From contig VFIW01000074.1 of assembly GCA_006386115.1 (NCBI GenBank), forward strand, positions 204,201-268,200: a stretch of 64,000 nucleotides of DNA, in the 5' to 3' direction. This DNA is from Globisporangium splendens (taxonomy: Eukaryota > Oomycota > Peronosporomycetes > Pythiales > Pythiaceae). This document shows, piece by piece, positions 40,561-51,445 of the stretch. A model generated the notes under the pieces. That model was not told where the DNA came from and did not search any database. It saw nothing but the letters and a program-made list of their open reading frames with translations. Position numbers and translations under genes: made by a program. Each line of letters opens with the position of its first letter. Position 1 is the first letter of the stretch.

Positions 40561-41194
40561 GTCTTTAGTACTTGGCTGTGTGTTGCTGATGCGGGCGGAA
40601 GGGTAAATGCGGTGGAGGGTGGATGCATCCCCCGAGTGCAAGGTCCGTTATCCTTTTCTGTTCATTGTCATTTATTTCGGTGCCTGCGATGGGGAGGGGG
40701 TACTATTTCTATTCAGTGAGAGAACGGGACGAGCGACAAGCAATCAATCGCATGCGCCGTCCATGGGTGAGTCAGTGATCGTGATCTTCATTCGCGTGGT
40801 AATCTTCTGCGCGTCAACATGTTTGTTGTGTGCGTGCGAGTGTGAAATTTTGTGATGACATGGCTACATTAGGACCTTCTCGTCCACAGGTGCATCCACA
40901 TGCTGACATCAGCAAGAGCGTATGCAAAAAGAGCATGGAATAAGCAAAAGCGTCTTCCGCGTGAAGCCAAAACAAGCATAAACTTCATTCTTATCTAAGA
41001 AGGAAAGGGGGAAAAGAAGACAACAGCCACTAGCAATCGCGGATTGAGAAAGAGTGCGGAAGATACATACACACACACGAGGATGTCGATGGTTTTGGCT
41101 CTTCGGGACAATAGAGGGGAGGCACTAAAGCCGTCGTGGGTGGTCGCAGCTCTCTCTTCGACGCGCACGGAGGGAGGGGAGAAACGAACGGAGC
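40561..41194. other. Intergenic
   Basis: These are 634 bp between the third oxidoreductase start and the bZIP gene stop, both on the minus strand. Short frames only; a ca-rich stretch lies near 41066-41079. Nothing further recognised. Confidence 0.6.
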
Positions 41195-43220
41195 CTATAC
41201 GCTCAGCGGGTGCATGGCTTCACTCTCCCATCTCAGCATGCCAAACATGGCTTCGTTCGCCAACTGATTAAGCACCTTGTCGTCCTTCTCGCCCTTGACG
41301 TCATAGTACCCCAGGAAATGCGCCTTCCATTGCGCGGTCTCATCTTCGCTACCGGTAAACATCCAGCCCTGGCACTCGTCGCCGCGGATGCAGTTTTCCG
41401 CGCACTCGGTCTGCACGGTGATCGACTTGAGGCCGATGTAGTAATTGTACTCGTCACGCACACGGAACGCGACCGAGATGAACTCGCGGTCCGACAAGTC
41501 CGATGCCACAGACGCGATGCGGTGCACGACAACGATATCATCCGTCACCTTTTGCAATATCTACAATAATCAAACACACCAACAAGTAAACAGTTAGACC
41601 TGTACGAACAAACGCAAAACCAAACATGCAAAAACTCACCCTGAATTGCTTCACGTCCGGGTAGATACGCTTGCACTTGTCCGGAGAAGTGATGATGTCC
41701 CACGACGAGTTAGCGACTTCGCGAATGTTTTTGTCACTGATTGCACGAACCGCCTTGAAACTCAGGCACGTGCTAGTAGCCCACAGCTCGGTCTTCCATC
41801 CCATGGCGTAACAGATGTTCGTCTTCGAGTGCACCGAAGGACCAAAGCTTTTGAGCTCATTGTACGCTTGACGAACAGCTTCGTGGCACAGGTTGAGGTC
41901 CACAACAAGCGTCGGTCCCTTCAATGGGTTCATCTGGTCGCTGAACCACATTGGCACACCGGCAATCTTCTTGCGGTCGACATCACGGCAGTCGCTTGGC
42001 AGCGCATTCAATCCGTATTGGATCATGCGGGCAAAGTTCTCGTGTTGCAACAGTTGCTCCTTCAGCTTGTTGTTGTCCTTGCGCAGCGTCTGCACGGTTT
42101 GCATTTGCTTCTCGTAGGCTTCCGTGAGCGCTTGTTCACTCATACCAGCCATCTGAGAGCACTGCTCCGAAAGATCGCCACCAATGATACGAATCTGCTC
42201 CTTGAGCTCTTCGATACGGTCTCGCAGGAAACTCTCTTCATCTTTTTGTTTCTTTCGGCGACGACGCGAGGCGTATCGCACTTGTTGACGACGGCGTTCT
42301 TTCTTCTTGCTGGTGTCGTCGTCACCAAGTTCGTCGTCACTACTACCATTGTTGCTGCCATTCGCCAGCGCTCGCGAGTCCACAGAAGACGTGCTTTGCT
42401 TGGAAGAGAATGAGGTCGAGTTCGCAGGTACCAATGCCGTAGGCGGTGCCATCATCGATGAAGACACAACCGACTGCGATGGAGGTGGTTGTTGTGGACG
42501 ACGCGCAATCACGCCACCGCCAATGTTGTTCATGGCCGACGACGACGGTGGTACCATGGATTGCTGCTGAGGCTGCGAATTCTGCATCCTAGGCACATTC
42601 TGGAGCGAGTTTGGCTGCTGCATTTGAGTCTGGGGTGGCTGCATGTGCTGCATTTGCTGAGGCATCGATTGCTGTGGCATTTGACGTGGGTTCATGCGTG
42701 GCGGCGCCAACACAGGAGCTTGAAGCGGAGCCTGCTGTTGCGGCGGCGTATGGTTCATTGGAGGTTGCTGCGAACGCACTTGGTGCTGGGGGTGTTGTGG
42801 GATAATGTGCGGCTGGTCGTACACTTGCATCGGGATCTGGTCCATGTGCTGTTGACCGCCCATGCCCACAGGGTCATTAAGGTCGCCGGGTCCGAGCGCG
42901 TTCACGATATCGTCAACGAAGCGCGGGTCTTCTTCCGGCGACATCATGCCTGGATGGTGAACACCGCCCATGTGGGTCGGCATTCCTCGGTGACCAGGGT
43001 ACGCGTGCGGGTGGTACCCGCCGTGTGGGTGGCCGTGGTTCGCGTGCTGCGCCGGGTGGTACATGCCGTTGTTCATAGGCATCGACATCGGGTCGAAGAG
43101 CATTTCGTTCCCGTAGTGCTGCGGCATCATGCCAGGGCGCTGGCCCTGCATCCCATTCGGGATCGACGACGGCACATTGCGACCGCCGGGCGGCATGCCG
43201 TACGGATTGCGAGCGTCCAT
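41195..43220 (-). CDS. bZIP transcription factor with Val in the invariant Asn position
   Basis: Two exons (41640-43220, 41195-41560; 79 bp intron gtgagt...tgtag, phase 0) give 648 aa. The N-terminal 270 residues are Met/Pro/Gln/His-rich (MPQQMQHMQPPQTQMQQ), a typical activation-domain composition. A Ser/Asp patch precedes the basic region KKKERRRQQVRYASRRRRKK at about 325-345, followed by a leucine-zipper helix (FLRDRIEELKEQIRII) and a second helical segment (MQTVQTLRKDNNKLKEQLL). In the N-x2-A-x3-R core the Asn is replaced by Val; Asn-to-Cys/Val changes are known in an oomycete-specific bZIP class. The C-terminal 280 residues are a conserved globular part (START-like or unknown; SDKNIREVANSSWDII, RVRDEYNYYIGLKSI). 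Nuclear location is inferred. Confidence 0.85.
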
Positions 43221-43243
43221 GCTGAGGAGCTAAACACTTGAGG

Positions 43244-43291
43244 GAGGCGGGGGGGGGATGCCAAAGAGGGAAGGGGGAGGAGGAGGGGGGG
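43244..43291 (+). other. G-run cluster upstream of bZIP start
   Basis: Runs of three to nine G (gggaggcggggggggg, gggaagggggagg, aggggggg) are packed into about 45 bp directly upstream of the bZIP start codon; the sense strand of that gene is C-rich. This is a candidate G-quadruplex on the template DNA. Confidence 0.6.
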
Positions 43292-43550
43292 AGGACTACT
43301 GCTGGCAAATGCTTCGGCGCGCCGATCGCTGTCTGCGCGCGTCTTCTTCGCTCCCAATCGCCAAGTCACGCTTGTCGTCGGCTTCTTCTTCGCCTGTGAG
43401 TAACTCAGACAGTGGGGACGCAGCAATTCATTCTGGGATCGCAATTCAAATCGCAGCGATTCATTTTGATCAATGAGGGAGCTGTGTCGCGTTTTGCCAA
43501 TGTGGCTTACGGCGCGGGTAGGGGTGCGCCAGGGAGATGGGGAGATGGAG

Positions 43551-43554
<4 letters not shown>

Positions 43555-43585
<31 letters not shown>
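43555..43585. repeat. (GA)n microsatellite
   Basis: A perfect 31 bp GA dinucleotide run. The surrounding 43292-44781 has no gene that I can support; the 100-codon frame at 44276-44578 has no recognisable domain. Confidence 0.9.
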
Positions 43586-43589
<4 letters not shown>

Positions 43590-44781
43590 AGAAAGCCTCA
43601 AGAGAACGACTCAACGCAAATGCGCGTCTGTCTGGATTGCTGAGGAATATACGATTATAGAGTTCATCCATCTTGTCAGACATCCATTTGAGAGTCGAAA
43701 CTGTGATGACTATCCAACTTTGCAGGCAGAGTCCAAAGAGGGAACGAGTTCGAACGAATCGGCCAACCGCAACCCCAAGTGCCTCAGGCGCTGGCGAGTC
43801 TGTCAATCAAATCGAAATTTCTGGATCGAATGGGTCTGGATCTTCGCTCGGCTTCATATGGTGCGAATATGAGATGAGGAAAGCCACTTAATAGATTAGC
43901 TTTCTGCCAAGAATTTCATCATGCTCTTTCCAGGTTGGCGCATATTGGTGATATATGTTAATTCACTGACAAAGATGTTTTTGAACCTCAGCGCTTTCAA
44001 GTGCACGAAAGAAAAAACCGAGGCACATCACCTTGAACGCAATTCCGCTTCAACCCTCTAACGACCATTCAGCCGTCGCAAAAACGAAAGGCACAACCGA
44101 GAGACAGCAGTGCGACTGGGACAATGCTCGCAGTTTTCTTAATCGATCATCGCCATTTGCTGGCCAAGCTCACTTATTTTTCGTCCACCAAAAGCACAAA
44201 TTATAAAATCATCAAGTTCGATTTCCAGAGGATCTGAGATGGAAACTGGATCTCTGGCGAGTCGTTTCCGCCAGGGTGATGGGCGTCACCGTCCCTTCTG
44301 CTGCGACCGAAGAGGATAGCCGACAGGTTCAACTCGTGAGCAAGAGCGCCGACCGACGATTGGCCCAGCGATTGCCTGACGACGCGAGTACCAAAATGCC
44401 TGGGATGTCAATGCGAGGCGCGGTTGCATCTACCCACGCTGCCGTCCTCTTCAGTTTCGACGGTAACCACTTGTTCCTGCGTTGTCAGCCGCGCTGTGGG
44501 TGCGACACGTCATGCCGCGCGCTCCTCACTGTTCGTGTGTTTGTGGTGATGATGAACACGTCCAATCCCATGTCTTGAAGTATTACACCGTGGAGGAGGA
44601 TGCTGCGTAATTCGCCTAAATATTCATCCTCTATGGACATGTCCAGTCTGCTTCATAAAGCAACACCATCAACGTCATCCATTAGGTAGAGCTCATGTCT
44701 CTCCTTCGGTTTCAGTAGATAGGGGGAGTGTAGGCCACTTCAACTTGCTCGCGTCCTTTCAAGAATCGATTCCGCAGTCCC

Positions 44782-47700
44782 ATGCAAGTAGATCAACATG
44801 CGTGCACCTTCGAGCCCGCATCGCAAGCCACGCGTGGTGCGGCGCAATCGCCCGTCCTCCCGCCGATCTACGCGTCGCCGTCGTCCTCGCAACACATTCC
44901 GCACGCGCAGCAGCAGCGAAATGAGCTAGAGACGCTGGTCCGCGCCTTCTGCGACCGCCTGCGGACGCACCAAAAGCTGCACGACTTCCAGTCCATGCGC
45001 GACATGCTTACTAGAGAGCTGGATGCAACCGTGAAGAGAACGCGTCGGAGTGTAGACGATGGGCAAGGCGGAGTCGAAGAGCATGCATACGATGACTGTT
45101 TTGTGTTTCTAAAACATGTGAGCACGATTCTAGCGACACACAAGTATCCTTTTGCAGGTCAGTTCGTCGAGGCGCTCACGAGAAAAATCCAAAACCTCGT
45201 GCACGAGAGACGCCACGAGGAAGCGATCGACGCCGCTGCACACGCAAATGCGTCGCCTCGCGCATTAAAACGATCGAATGAGGATGCTCATGCTGCGGTT
45301 GTTGAAGCGGACAGCAACAACTCGCTGTCAGAAGACGAGGACGAAGTCGACAGTGACAATGATGGTGCATCCAGCTCCAGCGACGATGTTAAATTTTGCC
45401 CCAACGACCATCCGACTGTCGCCGGAGAACGGGTTCGTGGTGTCGAGGCTCCAAAGGGGAATACGTTTCGGAATTCGCTGCGCTGTCGGAAATTCCCACC
45501 CACGCGTGTGCCGAAAGACGAACATATCGTCACTTCTTGCACGTACACACCCTTCGATCACTCCAAGAACGCCTCGGATCTCTCGTCGATTCGTCTCGAA
45601 TCTAGCGGCATCAACAAAGGCAAGCAATGGTACGTGGTGCAGTTTCCCAAGTTCAAGCCAAGTGTCAGTCGGCCCGAGACCGAAGCACTCATACAGTGGG
45701 CAAGTGCCAAACTCGCAGCATACCCTTGCTTGAAACAAATCGACGACGACACACCACCAGAAACAACGAGGACGTATGTGGAGGCACAAACGCGATTTCA
45801 GAGTCAGCTTGCGCTTTACGAACATATTTGCTACGAGCTCTCGAGACTGATCTTTGACAAATACCCAACCACGGCACGGTTCATCCATGGTCTCTTTGTC
45901 GAGCTCATCGACACGGCTTTGTGCACTGTCGCAAACGCAGACCGCGACGCGCAGATCAACGAGCAGCGCCACATGAATGTGCGACTGGAGCTGCAGCGAC
46001 TCAAGTCCAAGCTTGATGCCGTGAAGACCTCTCTTGTCGGCTTGGAGGAGACGCTCATGAAACGTCAGCGACATCTTCTTAGTGAGCGCGAACGAATCAT
46101 CCGCCAACGCAAGAAACTCAACCTTCTGCTCTGTGCGGTACGTACGCGAAAGTTTCAGTCGTTCTCTTCATTACTCGAGAGACCATTTGTGACGTTGTTT
46201 GGCATGTTTGGTAGGACCAAATTTTGATACGGGGTGTCGCGGGACTCATTCAGCATGCACTGGACCAGTCCGAGGAGTTGCTCACATCACTCAGCATAGA
46301 CGACGATCCGCATGGACTCATCGCAGGTCATGCATTGGTTCATACTTCGTCTCCTACCGAAGGTGACACGCAGCGCTTTCAGTTGGTCGATGAGCTTTAC
46401 GATCTCGTGAAAATCAAATATCAGAGTCTCCGCGAAGTGCATCAAGCAATATTACGCGTGGAAGAAACTCGCGCTGAAGAGCAAGAGCAGGAAGCCGAAG
46501 CCGCACTCTCGCAAATAGTAGTCGATCATATGCTGCCTGCGCTTCCTGTACAGAAGCCGCAGAAAGATCAAGTCATCGTGCTCGATATGAACGAAGTGGT
46601 GACGGCCACGGAAGATTTCAAGTGCGCGTTACGCCGCTTGTCGCGGCTAGTCTCGAAGAAGAGTCCTGACAGCAGCGTGGGCTGGGAACCACAGGAGCTC
46701 TGGGATCAAGCGCTTTTCATCCCACTGTGTGAGGATATTCAGGACCTAGATCGAGACGTGCAGAGACTTTGTCGCCATGTGGAAACCAATATTCTGCAGC
46801 GTCGCCATGGAAAACAAGTCAAAAAATGCCATGCTACCGTGCAAACAGATATCAGTGCATGCGTGAATTTTCGGCCACGAAACCGAGCCAACGGATTCGT
46901 CGCGTTCCCGACATCCTTCACCTTTGAGGTAGCAGATCTAGACACTCCTGCAATGAGTCAACCAGGCAGGCTCAAAGGAGCTGTGGGTGCCACTGCGACA
47001 AGTGAAGACAGCACGCAGACCCGGAGCCTCCGAGAAGAGCATCACGAATTACTGGGAAAATTTCTTCCGGCTGGGTTCCAGCACTTTGTGGCCGAAATCC
47101 CTGCTGACTACGTTCCACACCAACTCTCTATTGGGGTCGTGCATTCCATCATTTCCTTCTTGTTCAACGAGATGTGGCTCCTCGTGCAAGAAGAATGCCT
47201 GCGCCAACCGAAACCATTCACGATCGTTACGACAGCGAGCAATCTAATCCCGGTCGCGAGCATTCACGAGTGCATTTACCGCATCTACTTGTTGCATTTT
47301 CGAGACCCTGCTTTTGTGACGTGTCGGCTGTTGGATCTACTTGTGAGTGCCAGTCGCCTGGATACACAAAGCTGTAAAGTGCTTCTCTTTTGTCGGCTTG
47401 TCAACCTCCCAGGGGTTGACCCGCTTCCGAAAGATGCCTTCTGGTTTGTGTTGAAAACGATTCATATCTTGCAACGAGCATGTGCGAGTACTGGAAATTA
47501 CTTCCATCTTGATGCAAGTGGTGAAAACGAGTTCATTCCACAAGCAAGCGCAACCGAGGCACTCAACCATCTGTTTCATGGCGCAACGAACGACGTCATG
47601 AAGCGCCTTCGTTTGCGGCTTTCTGGACTCGCCAGTGTGTATGGCACAATTTGGATCCCAGCGTACAACATCATCGAGTTTGTCATGGAAGAATGGGAAT

Positions 47701-48368
47701 CGGTCCAAGACACCATTCAAATGACTGTCAAAGAGAAAATTGCGCAAGAGCAAGAAGCAGCAGCAGCAGCAAGTTTAGCACCTGATGCAGTGCCCGCGGA
47801 CAGGCAGGTACCAACGTTCGATGTTTTTCTGAAAGTGTTTGCAGATCTTCACCTGAAAGTTCATCGACTAGAAGCTGCAAAAGCGTATCGCCTGCTTCTC
47901 AATAGTTCCAAGCAAGTAAGAAAGCACCGAGTTGCTGACACGCAAGCGATTGATGTCGATCTCTTTGTAAGCCAATGGACCCAGCTCATCATTCAATCCA
48001 TCAACCAAGCGCAGCAGCAGCAATTCAACTCGCCATCACAGCACTCTGCGAGTACCAACAGCAGCAGCAACACTTCTGCAGGAACTAGCTCGGGAATTCA
48101 CTTCGGAGCTGCATCAGATGCACTGATCGCTGCCAATCGGCACCTCTCATATTGCTTCTTGAAGGCTACTTGGGAGCAGACAAAGAAAGATTTTATCTGC
48201 TGGTTGAATGTCGATTTTCGCGATATCGGCCTTCAGGTGCGTCTCGTTCAGCAAATGGACAACGTGGTCAATCAAGACGAAGCGGCGACGCAGCTTGGCT
48301 GGAAAAGTCTCCAGCAAATCATTCAAATCACGTCAGTAGGTAATCCAGACAACCGCGCAGAAAGATGA
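44782..48368 (+). CDS. Large coiled-coil-containing protein of unknown family
   Basis: Two exons (44782-46137, 46215-48368; 77 bp intron gtacgt...ggtag, phase 0) join frames that are otherwise each open, giving 1169 aa. The N-terminal third contains an acidic Ser/Asp stretch (SEDEDEVDSDNDGASSSSDD). A coiled coil (QRHMNVRLELQRLKSKLDAVKTSL and ERIIRQRKKLN) straddles the intron. A middle region holds two QT-containing turns (ATVQTDIS, EDSTQTRS). The last 400 residues look globular and helical, with an Asn/Ser/Gln-rich insert at about 1070-1100 and an Ala run near 990. I do not recognise the family. The VQTD-type motifs and coiled coils recall flagellar or centrosomal scaffold proteins, but this is a guess. 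It converges on the next gene with 61 bp between stops. Confidence 0.7.
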
Positions 48369-48429
48369 TACGAGTAGACGACTCTCGAGTTTGCGCTTAA
48401 ATCTGCCTGTTTCTCCGTTCAGGAAGCAG

Positions 48430-50635
48430 TTAGATTGTGCCGGTGTTGGAAGGCAATGCGACGATATCTGTCTTGTATGAGGTACTGACAGCGCCAAATG
48501 CCTCTGCAGCTCCTGCTTGTTTCCACTGTTTTTCGACACGTTTTTCCAGCACGTAGGCAAGTTGTGGGGAAAGATCGTTCAGTTGGGTCTGGTAAATTTG
48601 CCGCTGAATCACAGGACTCGTGACCGTCGTGCAAAACTTGTCGAGAATCGAGTCATAGGGAGGAATCGCGGATTCGTGCGGCTTAATCGGCGCCCAATTC
48701 CGTTCTCTTTCACGGAGAGCAGGGTCCTGCTGCACCAGTCTCCGTACGCGTGAATCGCGTCTTCTTGACTGCTCGCGTAGCTCATGTGAGCAGAATATGG
48801 ACGATGTGGACCACCGCTTGTTGGTTTTGATGGAGCGGCAGCCACCAGTTTCGGCACAAACGATTCGTACTTGCTGATACCACCTCCATGACGAAACATG
48901 TTGAGAAAAAGCCAATCGCGTTTCGTTTTGTCCATGCTTGGTAAATCGATGCGGAGATTCGGTGGACTCTTGACAGGTGTGAGCTTGTGTCTGCTCTCCT
49001 CGGGTCTCGGGGTTTTCTCCGTACGCTTCTGTTGCTTGAACACTGGTGCTTTCCGAGGTGGGAGCTCATACTCTTCCACGTATGCTCGCGGAGTGTATGC
49101 TGACACTTTCTCCGGCGACCGGGAAGCAGCACCAGCAGCTCTGCCCAGGCTTTTTGGTGGCGAGCGAGGTCGCACCATTGTCACATGCGTGTACTCGGTC
49201 GCCAGGGATGAGGACGAGTCTTGCGCCATCGACGAAGCTTCAGGATCTCGAACTTCTTCCTCTTTCTTCTGCACCACCATTCCGGAATCAGATTTCGTGC
49301 GCGTCGGTCGCGGCGACGTCTGCTTTGTATTTACAGACGACGATGCAGATGTTGTTGTCGACTGCTGAACAGTGCTTCTCGTCGTTTTCAAACGAAGCTC
49401 GCGGGGGCGTTCACGTGTCAATCCGATCTCCTTCGGCGGAGAGATTCTAGCTGGGCTTTCAGCAACCCGTTTGTTTTTCTCCGCCGCAATAGGACGATTT
49501 GGCCGTGCAACTACTCGAGCTTCAGTATATGAAACTGGCGCATTTACAGGTGCAGGCCGTTTTGGTCTCGAGACAACGGGTTGCTTGGCCACAGAATCAG
49601 CGTTCGCAGCTCCTTTGTTACTGGAGTTTTGAGTTTGCGGAGAACTCTGTGTAGGCGGTTTCTCACATTTGCTGGAATCAGCTGCTTTCTTCTCACTGAC
49701 GGGTTCAATTGGCTCGGACGTCGCTGTTAGCTCGTGTCGATCCGCTGCAGGTTGTTCAAGCGGCAACATTTCTGCCTCTTGCATGGGGCTAATCTGTGCA
49801 GGCATATCAGTAGCTGGCGGTATGGCATGATCACTGGGAGTAGATGCATTGTCCACGATGGCACTGACAACCATAGTGCTGTCTGCGCTTTCCACTTGAT
49901 GAACCTCTCGCGATACTGCCTCCTTGTGTGATGGCGGCTCACTCCACTCGACTGATGGCGTCAGGCAAATGGCATCCTCGTCTTTGATATCATCGCCATC
50001 ACTAGCATACTGCTCGAATTCTTCTTGTTCTTCATCCTGATCGTCTTCGCCATCCATGAAGTCTTCGTCGCCACCATACTGCTCTTCGAAATCTACGCTC
50101 ACGTCGACTGCATTGTCAGTAAATTCCTGACTTTTCATAGCAATGGGTTGAGCGAGTTCTGCACCAGAGTCGCCTGACTCCATTTTGTTTGTTTCATTTA
50201 TGGGAGAAAGAGGCAACGCGTCCTGGTCGTGCTGCCTCTGGATCAAAAGTTGGGCTTCGTGTAGCAAAAGTTCAGTCTCACGCCGGTTGTCTTCTCCAAA
50301 GTGGACGTCCATGTAGTCATCGTTGTCCTCTTCGTACTCGTCGTCCTTGCTCTCTTCTACAGATGGCAGTTCTTCGTCGAAATCGCTTGTGGGAAATGGC
50401 ATTGTTTCTCCTTTAGCTGGGATTGTGTCATCTTCTCCCGAGTTGCTTGCCGTAGTTTGCTCTTCGTAATCGTATTCATACGACGACGACGCTGCATCGT
50501 GCTCAACACTATCGGGTGCAGACTCACTATCAGATAGCAGCACATCGGCGCGCTCGTCTGTGGCGACGCGCTCTCCTCGCCTTCCTCCGACCCAAAATCG
50601 TCGTCAGAGTACGTCGTGTCCTGCGAATTCATCAC
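48430..50635 (-). CDS. Acidic Ser/Pro-rich protein of unknown family, gene model with two frame breaks
   Basis: Three overlapping minus-strand frames read as one protein of about 730 aa. The start (MNSQDTTYSDDDFGSEEGEE, from 50635) passes near 50550 into a long frame to about 48785, which then passes into a third frame ending at 48430. The N-terminal half is strongly acidic and low-complexity (DYEEQTTASN, EEDNDDYMDVHF). The middle is Pro/Ser/Lys-rich with SPPK-type sites. The C-terminal 200 residues appear conserved and globular (DKTKRDWLFLNMFRHGGGI; SPVIQRQIYQTQLNDLSPQ). No standard intron fits either break, so they may be single-base errors, short unusual introns or true mutations. The function is not recognisable. 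Confidence 0.6.
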
Positions 50636-51445
50636 AACCGTACCAAGAGCAATCGCATCATCGTCAGAATGTGAGCAATACGCACCACCCCACAGTCAGA
50701 AACACAGCAAGGTCTCTGCATTGACGCACCTGGTCCGAATCTGCCATTTGGAATCAGCTGCGCGCTGAGAGCTCTGCACTTGCACGCAATTCGTCCACGG
50801 TCAGGAAAAAATGTCCAAACGCGCTTCAGCATCCACGAGATGCACACTTGAGGAAGCCGCCGCTCGCCCGCGTGCGCGCAAGAATAGGGATTCTTGGTCG
50901 ACGGCATGCATCCATTTAGCCAAGAAAACGCGTTTTGTGTGCAGTATTTTTAGCCGCTTGTCCTGCCGCATTTTCGGCTCCGCACACGCTAATGCTGCAA
51001 GCACCTTCACCCGCATCGTGCCATCCGCCCAGCTGCCGCCGCATTAAAGCCATCGCGTCTATGCACGCGGACTTGCTCCCCTCTCTCTCGTGACACGCGT
51101 TCCTGTCCATTTTGCCTGGCCATTTGCGTGTTCCCCATGGACCTTCCCGTGTTTTCTTTTGGTCTTCAAAAAAGAAGAAGATACAACTATGATTGGCTGA
51201 AAAGAACATTCATGCTGCTTTCCACCAATGATAAGACACTGATTTATTCTTTTGGACCAATCCGGTGGTTCTGCATCAGACGCTCTCTCTAATGGTGCAT
51301 AGACAACCCTTTGCACACTCGCCACGACGGAATCTGCTTGCCAGAGAAGCTCACGAGTTCCTCCTCTGCACGCTCTCATTCTTCGATACGCTCTCTCTCT
51401 CTTCCTGCCTCCTTCCTCCAAGTCCAGCAATCGGAATCTGCAGCA
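50636..51445. other. Divergent promoter region with initiator for the megaenzyme
   Basis: There is no supported gene in 810 bp. The sequence ctcattctt at 51375-51383 matches the oomycete initiator and lies about 63 bp before the ATG at 51446, which argues against the longer in-frame start at 51311. Confidence 0.55.

Noticed and set aside
42489..43241. 250-codon frame antisense to the bZIP Gln/Met-rich region
   Set aside because: Low-complexity shadow (His/Arg/Val) of CAG/ATG-rich coding DNA.
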